The position numbers and the translations under genes were made by a program. The notes below the pieces were generated by a model, which saw only the letters and a list, made by a program, of their open reading frames with translations, did not search any database and was not told where the DNA came from. This document shows positions 8,501 to 15,775 of a stretch of 64,000 nt of DNA, one piece after another. How positions within the stretch are numbered: position 1 is the first letter of the stretch; the number at the start of each line of letters is the position of its first letter. Source of the stretch: Collinsella sp. An7 (GTDB lineage: Bacteria > Actinomycetota > Coriobacteriia > Coriobacteriales > Coriobacteriaceae); NCBI RefSeq assembly GCF_002159335.1, contig NZ_NFHP01000003.1, forward strand, positions 1-64,000, read 5' to 3'.

Positions 8501-8515
8501 GGCGCGGGGTGCGGT

Positions 8516-9376
8516 ATGAGGCGATCACTCGGTTGCTCGGTTCTTGGTAATCCATCGCTTCGCGATATGGTGCGTCCCGTCCCCGTAGTGCTGGTTGTGG
8601 CAGTCATCGTGCTCGTCGTGCGGGATGCCCTCGATATCGTTACGTCGTTCTACACTTGGACACCGGATACGGGCGATATCTTTGGATGGAATTTACCGCC
8701 GCTCCTGGTTGCCTCGCAGATACTGTCTAACTCATTCGTTTGCTGGTTGGGAGCTCCTCTGTCGTTGCTTATTCGCGTTCGGCGGGAGCTCCCTCCCCGC
8801 ATGCAACAGCAGCTCATCTCCCAAGGGGCGCCCGAGCATGGTCTCATGTGCGCTTTGGTGCGCGTGACACTCTTGCATGCACTGCTCTTCTGGCTTATCT
8901 GCGCGGTCCTCTCAGCCGCGCTTGCCTTCTTAACGTGTCGAGGCAGTTTTGACCCCACTTATATCGACCTTCTCTCCGAAGCGGGCATTCCATTGCCACC
9001 TGGACCGTTGCCGGTCTCGTGTACCGTCCTCAGTGCGGTCACGGCTATTCCGCCCATGTTGTCGTCTCTTGCGGCGCTTGCGGTCATCCAGGCATTCGGA
9101 AGCTTCGCCGTCGCTTGTGCTATTTCGCCGATGCTGTATCTGGCGAAAATGGTTTTGCCGATCATCACGCAGGTAACCCCGTCTCGATTCGGAGTCATCG
9201 TCATGCACCTCGCTACATGGCTTGCCTCGTTCAACACTTTTCAAATCTCATATGGGGGTGCGTCCGAGTTCTCTGCTGCCCTTGTTGCTGGTGTTGCGCG
9301 AGCGATTTTGCTGGCCGTCCTGCTTATCGGCACATCCGTCCATCTCAACCGTGCCATTGTTCGGAGGAGACTTTGA
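8516..9376 (+). CDS. Polytopic membrane protein, probable ABC-2-like permease subunit
   Basis: This 286-residue protein is predicted to have about six helices (roughly 18-40, 60-82, 118-140, 178-220, 230-250 and 255-277), with no recognisable soluble domain. It begins 15 bases after the secreted-protein gene. Its stop overlaps the next gene's start (ATGA at 9374-9378), so it is almost certainly translated with the permease-ATPase fusion that follows. Size and layout resemble ABC-2-type permease subunits encoded beside lantibiotic-immunity or small-peptide exporter ATPases. I cannot assign a named family from sequence alone. A later start at codon 19 (8570) is possible. Confidence 0.7.
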   Translation: MRRSLGCSVLGNPSLRDMVRPVPVVLVVAVIVLVVRDALDIVTSFYTWTPDTGDIFGWNLPPLLVASQILSNSFVCWLGAPLSLLIRVRRELPPRMQQQLISQGAPEHGLMCALVRVTLLHALLFWLICAVLSAALAFLTCRGSFDPTYIDLLSEAGIPLPPGPLPVSCTVLSAVTAIPPMLSSLAALAVIQAFGSFAVACAISPMLYLAKMVLPIITQVTPSRFGVIVMHLATWLASFNTFQISYGGASEFSAALVAGVARAILLAVLLIGTSVHLNRAIVRRRL

Positions 9377-11253
9377 TGTGGGCTACTGGTCGACGATGTG
9401 CGTGCTTTGAGCTACGGCGCATGCTCACTCCGGTGCGCCTTATGTTTGCTGCGGCGATAATCGTCTGGATCGGAATTCTTGCCTATCAAGATCTGGTAAC
9501 CCTGCAGCTTGCTCGTGGGGGAGTTTTGGAGGGGTCTACCGTTTGGGATGTGTTCTATCTCGCGCTCAACAATGAATGGTGCTGTACCCTTCTGTTCCCG
9601 CTTGGTGTCCTTGTTGTTGCGGGGGATACGGTGTCACGCGATCAAGGTGGAGCTGTTTCTGCGTTTGCTGTCTCGCGCGGCGAGCACGTTGGGCGTATTG
9701 CAGCGGGCAAAATCGCTGCCGTCGTAATCTGCGGCATCGCGTTTAGCGCGGTGACCTGTGTCTCACTTGCGGTATTTGATGCTCTTGCATTTCACACACC
9801 ACTCTCGTGTCGTGCGGTTCCTGATTGGCTCTCCTATTCAGGGGACACCGACACGTATCTTCGAGCTGGTCCGCTCGTCTATGCGCTAATTCCCTCTACG
9901 TGGAGTTATGGGGCGCTTTTGGTGATGCTGGTGATATGCGAAGGCGCTCTATCCGGCATCATCGCGCTCTTCTTTATGGCGATTGCCCCGAGTAACCGTC
10001 TGCGCTACCTTCCGCTGCTCATTGACCTTGGGGTTGTTCTGGGCTTTACGGCGCTACCTAGTATCTGGGTCAAGTTGAGCTTCCTTATACGCGGCGGACC
10101 GGGTGCGTTGCCGGGTGGCGTCTCTGATGTCGGCATGGTGCTCGACCGATTTTGCTTGGCGAGTTACGTTTTGGGTGCAGGGTTTTGGCAAACCTCCGTA
10201 GGGGGACCCGCTTTGCTGGCTCAAGAGCTCTCGGTAAATCCCGGTCCATATCCAGAGGGATATCTTGAGTCGATTGCGCAAGGATACGCTGTTAACAGCT
10301 TCGGGTCTCTTGTCATCTTATGTGCAGTTATGTTTGTATTTTCAATACTCCGTATCGATGGGGCGGTACGTTCGTCGTGTCAAAAAATGGACAGCGGGCG
10401 GAGGAGGTTCAGCATGAGCCGTGGAGAGCAACGTGGGTCATTTGCATCGTTGCTGCGATCTGTTGAGGGTGGTCCGCGTCGGGCCCTAGGTCCCGGGCAT
10501 CCCAAAACACCGCGTGGGGCACACTTTAGCTCCTTAGCTAAAAAACAGGTCTTGACATCACGTGAGCCCGTCGTTGACTTGACTGGCGTGACCGTTCGTT
10601 TTGGGCATCGTGCGATCTTTGAGGATGCGACATTTCAAGCCTCGCGGGGCGAGGTGGTTGGGCTTGTCGGAGAAAACGGCAGGGGAAAGACGACCCTCCT
10701 CATGGTGCTCGCCGGCCTTCTCGAACCCGATGAGGGGACAGGACACGTGCTTGAGAGGCCGCTTCGGAATCGACCGACGGGCGGCTGTGGTGTGCTCTTT
10801 GATAATCCCGCATTTATTGAGGAGCGTTCTGGGCTAGAGAACCTTACCATGTTTGCACAGTATTGCAGGCTGCGTTTAGAAACTGCGTCACCGCTGCTAC
10901 GTAAGGTGGGGCTTAACCCAGCAGATCGTAAGCCGGTGCACGCCTATTCCCTCGGTATGCGCAAGCGGCTCGCCTTCGCGCTTGCCACAATGGGCGATCC
11001 GCCGCTTTTGTTGCTCGATGAGCCCCTTAACGGCGTAGACCCCGTCGGCGTCGTTACCCTAAGAGAGCTCATCGCCGCTTATGCGAGGCGAGGCGGCACC
11101 GTAGTGATATCGAGTCATATGCTGGATGAACTGCAGCGGATCTGCGACAGGGTATATCTCGTAAAAGACCGGCAGCTTACCGAGATGGACTATCGTCGAG
11201 ATGCTCCGGGAGACCTTGAACGTGCATATCTGAGGCTTACGCGGCAAGGTTAG
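9376..11253 (+). CDS. ABC-2-like permease fused to an ABC ATPase
   Basis: One open frame of 625 residues holds two parts. Residues about 1-335 are a six-helix ABC-2-like membrane domain. Residues about 395-625 are a complete ATPase: Walker A GENGRGKT, signature YSLGMRKRLAFA, Walker B PPLLLLDEPLNG and H-loop VVISSHMLDE. The SLGM signature variant is typical of the ATPases of lantibiotic-immunity and ABC-2 exporters. Permease and ATPase in one chain, permease first, is unusual for ABC-2 systems. Inside the frame, GGAGGAGG followed by ATG at 10414 could let a free ATPase be made as well. The frame is open upstream of 9376, but that part overlaps the 8516 gene; ATG at 9376 has GGAGGAGA upstream and a 1-base stop/start overlap. 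Confidence 0.8.
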   Translation: MWATGRRCACFELRRMLTPVRLMFAAAIIVWIGILAYQDLVTLQLARGGVLEGSTVWDVFYLALNNEWCCTLLFPLGVLVVAGDTVSRDQGGAVSAFAVSRGEHVGRIAAGKIAAVVICGIAFSAVTCVSLAVFDALAFHTPLSCRAVPDWLSYSGDTDTYLRAGPLVYALIPSTWSYGALLVMLVICEGALSGIIALFFMAIAPSNRLRYLPLLIDLGVVLGFTALPSIWVKLSFLIRGGPGALPGGVSDVGMVLDRFCLASYVLGAGFWQTSVGGPALLAQELSVNPGPYPEGYLESIAQGYAVNSFGSLVILCAVMFVFSILRIDGAVRSSCQKMDSGRRRFSMSRGEQRGSFASLLRSVEGGPRRALGPGHPKTPRGAHFSSLAKKQVLTSREPVVDLTGVTVRFGHRAIFEDATFQASRGEVVGLVGENGRGKTTLLMVLAGLLEPDEGTGHVLERPLRNRPTGGCGVLFDNPAFIEERSGLENLTMFAQYCRLRLETASPLLRKVGLNPADRKPVHAYSLGMRKRLAFALATMGDPPLLLLDEPLNGVDPVGVVTLRELIAAYARRGGTVVISSHMLDELQRICDRVYLVKDRQLTEMDYRRDAPGDLERAYLRLTRQG

Positions 11254-11261
11254 TTGGGGAA

Positions 11262-13886
11262 ATGGGGGTTCTCGTGCGTATCGTTCTGCGCCGCATCGCC
11301 CTACTGATTTCGTTTGTCGCGCATTGCGCAACGCTCGCTATCCTTACCCTTCACGTGTTCTCCCTGTTCTCGGTGGTGCACGATGAGGGGGCAAGCATTG
11401 CGGGTTTTAGTCTTCTGTACGTTGGGGGGATTGCGGTATCCTCTGCGCCCTTGCTCCTCTTACCGTTTGGACTTGGGGTCGTGATGCGCGGCATTGGACG
11501 GCGTGCGCCTGATACTTTGAGTACAGATTCGAAGCTTCGCATGGCAGAAGTTGCGTATCTCGCCTGCGCCGTTGCGGCTTTAACCCCTGTGCCTAATCCT
11601 TTGCATAATCTTGGGGTCATTGGCCTCTCCTGTACCGCGGGCGCAGCGTTGACCCGGTGCGCGCGGTATCTTCTTTCGCTTTCCAGTCGGGGTAGCACTG
11701 TCGCTGTCCTTCTGGCGGCGGTAACAGTTGTGCTTTGCCTCGCGGCGCCCGTGCTCGTAGCGCTGATCGGCATAGTTGCGGGAACCTTACACGCGGCATT
11801 GCCCCCCGATCGTACGGGGGATGCCTTTGAAAAGCGTGCCGACATCCTCGCACCCGGTTTGCTTAAGGGGTTCGCAATTACTTTGTTGCTTGTTGTTATG
11901 CTCGCTATGTGCGCGTACCGGGACGATGTGGTTAGCGCTTCGTATCTTCAAACGTTGCAAGGCGCCATTGGAGTCCTTACCAGGGCTTGGGCATTGAGTG
12001 CCGCCGGGGTGCTCGACGCGGTAATCTTGATGCTCGTGAGGCAGGTTAAGGTGCTGCGTCCGAGTTTCGGGCTTGTCTGTGCGGTTCTGACGACAGCGTG
12101 CAGCTTGCTCCTTACGAGCCTTCGCTTCATCGACTATCTCATCCTTCTCGATATTCTCGCCGCCCTTCTGATTTCTTGCGAAGTGAACGGTGCTGGGCAG
12201 AAGACTGATGATCGCGACGGGCGGTCAGATAGCGTCTCATGGGTTCCCGCGTTGGCGGGGTTGGTATCGATGGGAAGGCCGCTGCTATATCCGCAGCTTC
12301 TTCTAGGCCAGTCGCCCTATGTGCTCTTGAGTTATCTTGTGCTTGCAGGTGGATGCCTTGCTCTACTGGCCTTCCTTTCCGTTTTGGCGTTACGGAGTGG
12401 TGGGGTGTTTGCGCAGCATGAGCTTGCGACGCTTGCAGACCTTTCGGAGCGCTCGGGGCTCACGCGGCGGGAGTACGAGGTGATGCGGGGCGTGGTTGCA
12501 GGCGTCTCGCTTCAGGGAATTGCTGCCCAATTGGGGATTGCTCGCGCCACTGCAGGCACATATGCGACGCGCGCCTATCGTAAGCTTGGCGTGAGCGACC
12601 GTGCTGGGATGTTGGAGATGGTGGCGGTGTACCCGGCGTCAGGGGAAACCGTGAAAGACGAGCGAAAAGAAACTCTGCGTGCGACGCGTACCTGTTTGCT
12701 GGCACTGTGGCGCGCGCGGGCAGTCATCATGGGGGTCGTTGAAGGGGGCATGGCCCTGTTCGGTACATGGGGCGTTCTTTCGGAGACGCCCCTTGGCAAG
12801 GGCGATCCATCGGGGACCTGCGTGTATGCGGTTGTTGCCGTTGGAGTTGGCTTGGCACTCGCAGCGGCGGGCGACGACTTGCCTTGGATGGACGACAACA
12901 ATCGCGTGGCACACAACATTACCTTGGGCGCGCTCGGTCTATGCACGGCGCTTGTGGTCCTTTTGAGCACCGGAAAACTTTGGGGTTCCGCACCTTTGGC
13001 CTCGATAGCCCTCATATCGCTTGTGATTTTAGGGATCTTGAGTGGTGCAGAGAGGTCGAAGCGATCGATTTGCTGGCGCGCTGCGGGTGTTGGAGCTGCG
13101 GTTTTCGCCATCATTGTACAACCCGATGCCGCTCCATTCCTGTTGACAATCGGCTGCGTAATCGCCGCGGTGCTTACATTAATCACGTTGCCCCAAGCAA
13201 ATGGACGAGGTGTTGACGGCGCGGATTGCGCTGCGTCGTCGCGGCAGCATGGAAATCGTCGGTTGCCGTTGCATCTTCAGACAGGGCTTACTCTTGGTGC
13301 GTTTGGTATGGTCGAGCTGCTCAGCTATCCGTTGGAGTCTAGTCGACCCTATTTTATTTTCCTGTGCGGAGAGCTCGTTTCCTGCAAGAGTTTTGCGGCT
13401 TGCATCCTTTCGGTGTTTGTCGTCGGTTTTGCAATCGTTCTGCTGGGCTTGATGCGTCGCCTGAATCTGCGGAGCGGTGCTCTAGCTCAAGAATTCGTCT
13501 TGCCTTGTGTGGTCGGTTGCATCTTTGGCGGAAGCTTGGGAACAGATGGATTGTTGAGGATTACGCAGGGGCAGCATGCCCTGCTTTGTCTTGGATTCAT
13601 GCTCGTTGGCGTGTTTGCAACGCTTGCTGCCATTTTTCGCATGGCTGGGCGGGAGGCCCAATCGGGTGCTACGGATGAGGAGCTCGTCGACCGCATTATT
13701 GATACTACCCCGCTTACCCGCGCTGAGGCACAGGTGGCGCTTCTGCTTGCGCGAGGTTGGAGCGCAAAGCGTATTGCAGAGTATCTTGTCATTTCACCGC
13801 AGACCGTGGCAACGCACCGCAAGCGCATCTACCGGAAATTAGGCGTTCATCGTCAGAGCGCGGTTGCTGATGCTCTCGACATGTGA
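11262..13886 (+). CDS. Membrane-embedded LuxR-type regulator with two HTH domains (tandem duplication)
   Basis: This 874-residue protein is built as [about ten transmembrane helices]-[LuxR HTH]-[helices]-[LuxR HTH]. The first HTH, near residues 399-452, has LTRREYEVMRGVVAG and ends YRKLGV. The second, near 816-874, has LTRAEAQVALLLARGWS and ends YRKLGVHRQSAV. Both keep the LTxxE start, the GxS/xxIAxxL turn and the KLGV end of GerE/LuxR domains. Single-HTH proteins with polytopic N-termini are a known abundant class in Coriobacteriia; the double-headed form looks like a head-to-tail duplication and could bind DNA as a built-in pseudodimer. The gene lies nine bases after the ABC fusion gene and probably controls it. 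Its TGA stop is the first three bases of the hairpin at 13884. Confidence 0.85.
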   Translation: MGVLVRIVLRRIALLISFVAHCATLAILTLHVFSLFSVVHDEGASIAGFSLLYVGGIAVSSAPLLLLPFGLGVVMRGIGRRAPDTLSTDSKLRMAEVAYLACAVAALTPVPNPLHNLGVIGLSCTAGAALTRCARYLLSLSSRGSTVAVLLAAVTVVLCLAAPVLVALIGIVAGTLHAALPPDRTGDAFEKRADILAPGLLKGFAITLLLVVMLAMCAYRDDVVSASYLQTLQGAIGVLTRAWALSAAGVLDAVILMLVRQVKVLRPSFGLVCAVLTTACSLLLTSLRFIDYLILLDILAALLISCEVNGAGQKTDDRDGRSDSVSWVPALAGLVSMGRPLLYPQLLLGQSPYVLLSYLVLAGGCLALLAFLSVLALRSGGVFAQHELATLADLSERSGLTRREYEVMRGVVAGVSLQGIAAQLGIARATAGTYATRAYRKLGVSDRAGMLEMVAVYPASGETVKDERKETLRATRTCLLALWRARAVIMGVVEGGMALFGTWGVLSETPLGKGDPSGTCVYAVVAVGVGLALAAAGDDLPWMDDNNRVAHNITLGALGLCTALVVLLSTGKLWGSAPLASIALISLVILGILSGAERSKRSICWRAAGVGAAVFAIIVQPDAAPFLLTIGCVIAAVLTLITLPQANGRGVDGADCAASSRQHGNRRLPLHLQTGLTLGAFGMVELLSYPLESSRPYFIFLCGELVSCKSFAACILSVFVVGFAIVLLGLMRRLNLRSGALAQEFVLPCVVGCIFGGSLGTDGLLRITQGQHALLCLGFMLVGVFATLAAIFRMAGREAQSGATDEELVDRIIDTTPLTRAEAQVALLLARGWSAKRIAEYLVISPQTVATHRKRIYRKLGVHRQSAVADALDM

Positions 13887-13939
13887 CAATGGAGACAGGT
13901 TATGTTGTCGCGTGACAACATAACCTGTCCTCATTGTCA
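13884..13939. repeat. Paired-palindrome element R4, between convergent genes
   Basis: Two 26-base arms with two mismatches flank the centre GCGT. Each arm begins TGACAATG, carries a GACAGGT core and ends TTGTC. The left TGA (13884-13886) is the stop codon of the double-HTH regulator. The right end, read on the minus strand, is the TGA stop of the histidine kinase (13937-13939). The layout matches elements at 26793, 30861 and 51451 with different arm sequences. It resembles REPIN-type paired REP elements and may act as a two-way terminator. Confidence 0.85.
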
Positions 13940-15001
13940 TACGGCGAGGTCTTTGAAGAAGGTGAAGGTAAAGCGCGCCCCGGTGACGCGACCGGCATTG
14001 TCGCAGGCGTTTTCGGCGGTGAGGGTGCCGCCCTGGGCCGATACGAGCGCGCGGGCGAGCGAAAGCCCGATGCCCACGCCTGCGGGATTGACCTCGCTGC
14101 TGGCTCCGTTCTCACCCGCGCCGCGTTCGCCCCGGTAGAACCGCTCAAAGATATGGGGCAGGTCCTCCTCGGCAATGCCGGGCCCCGTGTCCTCCACGCT
14201 AATGCGGCAGGCGAGGATATCCTCCACCGCGCGTACGGTAACGCGCCCGCCCGCCGGCGTGTGCTCGAGGCAGTTCTTGAGGACGTTGCCGAGCGCCTCG
14301 GCTGTCCATGCAAGGTCGCCGGTAAAGGAGGCGCCTGGCTCGAGCTCGGTACCAAGCGTCACATCGGCAAGGTCGTAGGCAATGGCGAGGGGCGAGGCGG
14401 CCCGCTCCACAAGCTCATCTACGCTCACGGTCGCTTGGGCAAAGTCGAGCGCACCTGCATCGAGCCGCGCGAGGCGCAGCAGCACCGAGACGAGCTCCTC
14501 CACGCGCATCTCAAGTGCCTCGATGCGCCGCAGGCGCTCCACGAGCTCGGGCGCGTCACCGCGACGGGTGAGCTCCTTGCGCACAAGCTCGGTGGTGAGC
14601 GCAAGCGAGGTGAGGGGCGTCTTGAGTTGGTGGGAGATGTCGGCGAGGGCATCGGCGAGGGACTGCCGTTCGCGGGCGAGGTCCTCCGCCGTGCGTGTGA
14701 GGCGCGCGACCATCTTGTCGAGCTCGCTGGCAAGCACGGCAAGCTCGCCTTCCTCCATCTGCGAGAACGCGAGCTCGCGCTCTCCGGCGAGCACGGCGTC
14801 GAGTCGGCTTGCAAGACGGCGCAGCTCCCGGTAGCGCCAGACGGTGAGACAGAGGAAGGGGAGAGCGGTAATTGCAGACCCCACGGCAATGCCGAGGGCG
14901 ATATCGACCCGCCCGCACCAGAGGGCGCAGGTAGCGGCGAGGCCCGTCAGGATGAGCCAGACAAGGACGGCGCGGGCGAATTCACGGTTGCGGGCGAGCA
15001 T
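13937..15001 (-). CDS. Sensor histidine kinase
   Basis: This 354-residue kinase has two N-terminal helices (about 8-30 and 34-55) with almost no extracytoplasmic loop, so it probably senses within the membrane or through a partner. A HAMP-like linker follows. The HisKA H-box is ISHQLKTP near residue 122, the N-box NVLKNCLEHT, the G1 box DTGPGI, the F-box HIFERFYRG and the G2 box GVGIGLSLAR. All catalytic motifs are intact. It starts six bases after the response-regulator stop and forms its cognate pair. Its stop codon is supplied by the hairpin element at 13884-13939. Confidence 0.93.
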   Translation of the reverse strand: MLARNREFARAVLVWLILTGLAATCALWCGRVDIALGIAVGSAITALPFLCLTVWRYRELRRLASRLDAVLAGERELAFSQMEEGELAVLASELDKMVARLTRTAEDLARERQSLADALADISHQLKTPLTSLALTTELVRKELTRRGDAPELVERLRRIEALEMRVEELVSVLLRLARLDAGALDFAQATVSVDELVERAASPLAIAYDLADVTLGTELEPGASFTGDLAWTAEALGNVLKNCLEHTPAGGRVTVRAVEDILACRISVEDTGPGIAEEDLPHIFERFYRGERGAGENGASSEVNPAGVGIGLSLARALVSAQGGTLTAENACDNAGRVTGARFTFTFFKDLAV

Positions 15002-15007
15002 GACGGC

Positions 15008-15724
15008 CTACCCGATGGCCTTGTAGCCAAGCCCACGCACCGTGGTGATGAGCGCGGGGTGCGCGGGGTCGTCCTCGATCTTGTCGCGCAGGCGCTTGAT
15101 ATAGACGGTGAGGGTGTTCTCCTCGATGTAGGTGCCGGCGTCGTCCCATAGCGCATCGCGGATCTGATCGCGCGTGACGAGCTTGCCGGCGTTGGCGGCA
15201 AAGAGGAGGAGCAGCCGGTACTCAAGGGCCGAGAGCGCGATCTCGCGCCCAGCGCGCTCCACGTGAGCCCGGTCGGTGTCGATGGTAAGCGGTCCCAGCG
15301 TGAGCACGTGGCGCGTAGGCTGGGCACGGCGGATGGCGAGGGCGATGCGCGCCAAGAGCTCGCGAGGGCGGAAGGGCTTGGCGATGTAGTCGTCCGCTCC
15401 CAGTTCAAGGCCCGTTACCGTGGAGAACACGTCGCTCGACGCGGTGAGAAAGATCACAGGGAGCTCGGGCACGGCCTGCTTGAGGGCACCGCAGACGGCG
15501 AGGCCGTTACCCTCGGCAAGGGTGACATCGAGGAGCACCAGCTGGTAGGGCGTGGTCGCCGCCAACGCTCCGGTACTCGCGTGTACACCGCCTGCGAGGG
15601 CGCGATTGAGAGCGTCTGCCTGCGTGGCGGCGGTATCGACCGCGTAGCCCTCGCTCGCCAAGAGCTCGGAGAGCGCCTCGACGATCGTCGGGTCGTCCTC
15701 TACGAGCAGGATCCTCGTCTTCAC
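15008..15724 (-). CDS. OmpR/PhoB-family response regulator
   Basis: This 238-residue regulator has a receiver domain (about 1-125) with acidic pocket EDD near residues 9-11, phospho-acceptor Asp in VLLDVTL, the Ser switch in FLTASSD and Lys in YIAKPF. A winged-helix DNA-binding domain follows (about 140-238), ending in the typical LITTVRGLGYKAIG. The start is GTG at 15724, preceded by GGGAGG. An internal Ala/Gly-rich insert near residues 45-60 lengthens the receiver slightly. It lies 51 bases downstream of the LD-transpeptidase gene on the same strand and may share its transcript. Confidence 0.93.
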   Translation of the reverse strand: MKTRILLVEDDPTIVEALSELLASEGYAVDTAATQADALNRALAGGVHASTGALAATTPYQLVLLDVTLAEGNGLAVCGALKQAVPELPVIFLTASSDVFSTVTGLELGADDYIAKPFRPRELLARIALAIRRAQPTRHVLTLGPLTIDTDRAHVERAGREIALSALEYRLLLLFAANAGKLVTRDQIRDALWDDAGTYIEENTLTVYIKRLRDKIEDDPAHPALITTVRGLGYKAIG

Positions 15725-15775
15725 GGTGCCTCCCTCAACTGTCGGCGCAAGCGGCCGGCCCAGACCCGGACGGGC

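Noticed and set aside
9019-9375. Longer N-terminus for the permease-ATPase fusion
   Set aside because: This part overlaps the 8516 membrane-protein gene in another frame and reads as non-protein-like sequence. ATG at 9376 has a good ribosome-binding site and a 1-base stop/start overlap.
8063-11253. Lactococcin-972-type bacteriocin system
   Set aside because: The secreted protein is longer than that family and I see none of its conserved Trp/Gly/Tyr pattern. The neighbouring membrane protein also lacks recognisable family features. Only the general layout is similar.
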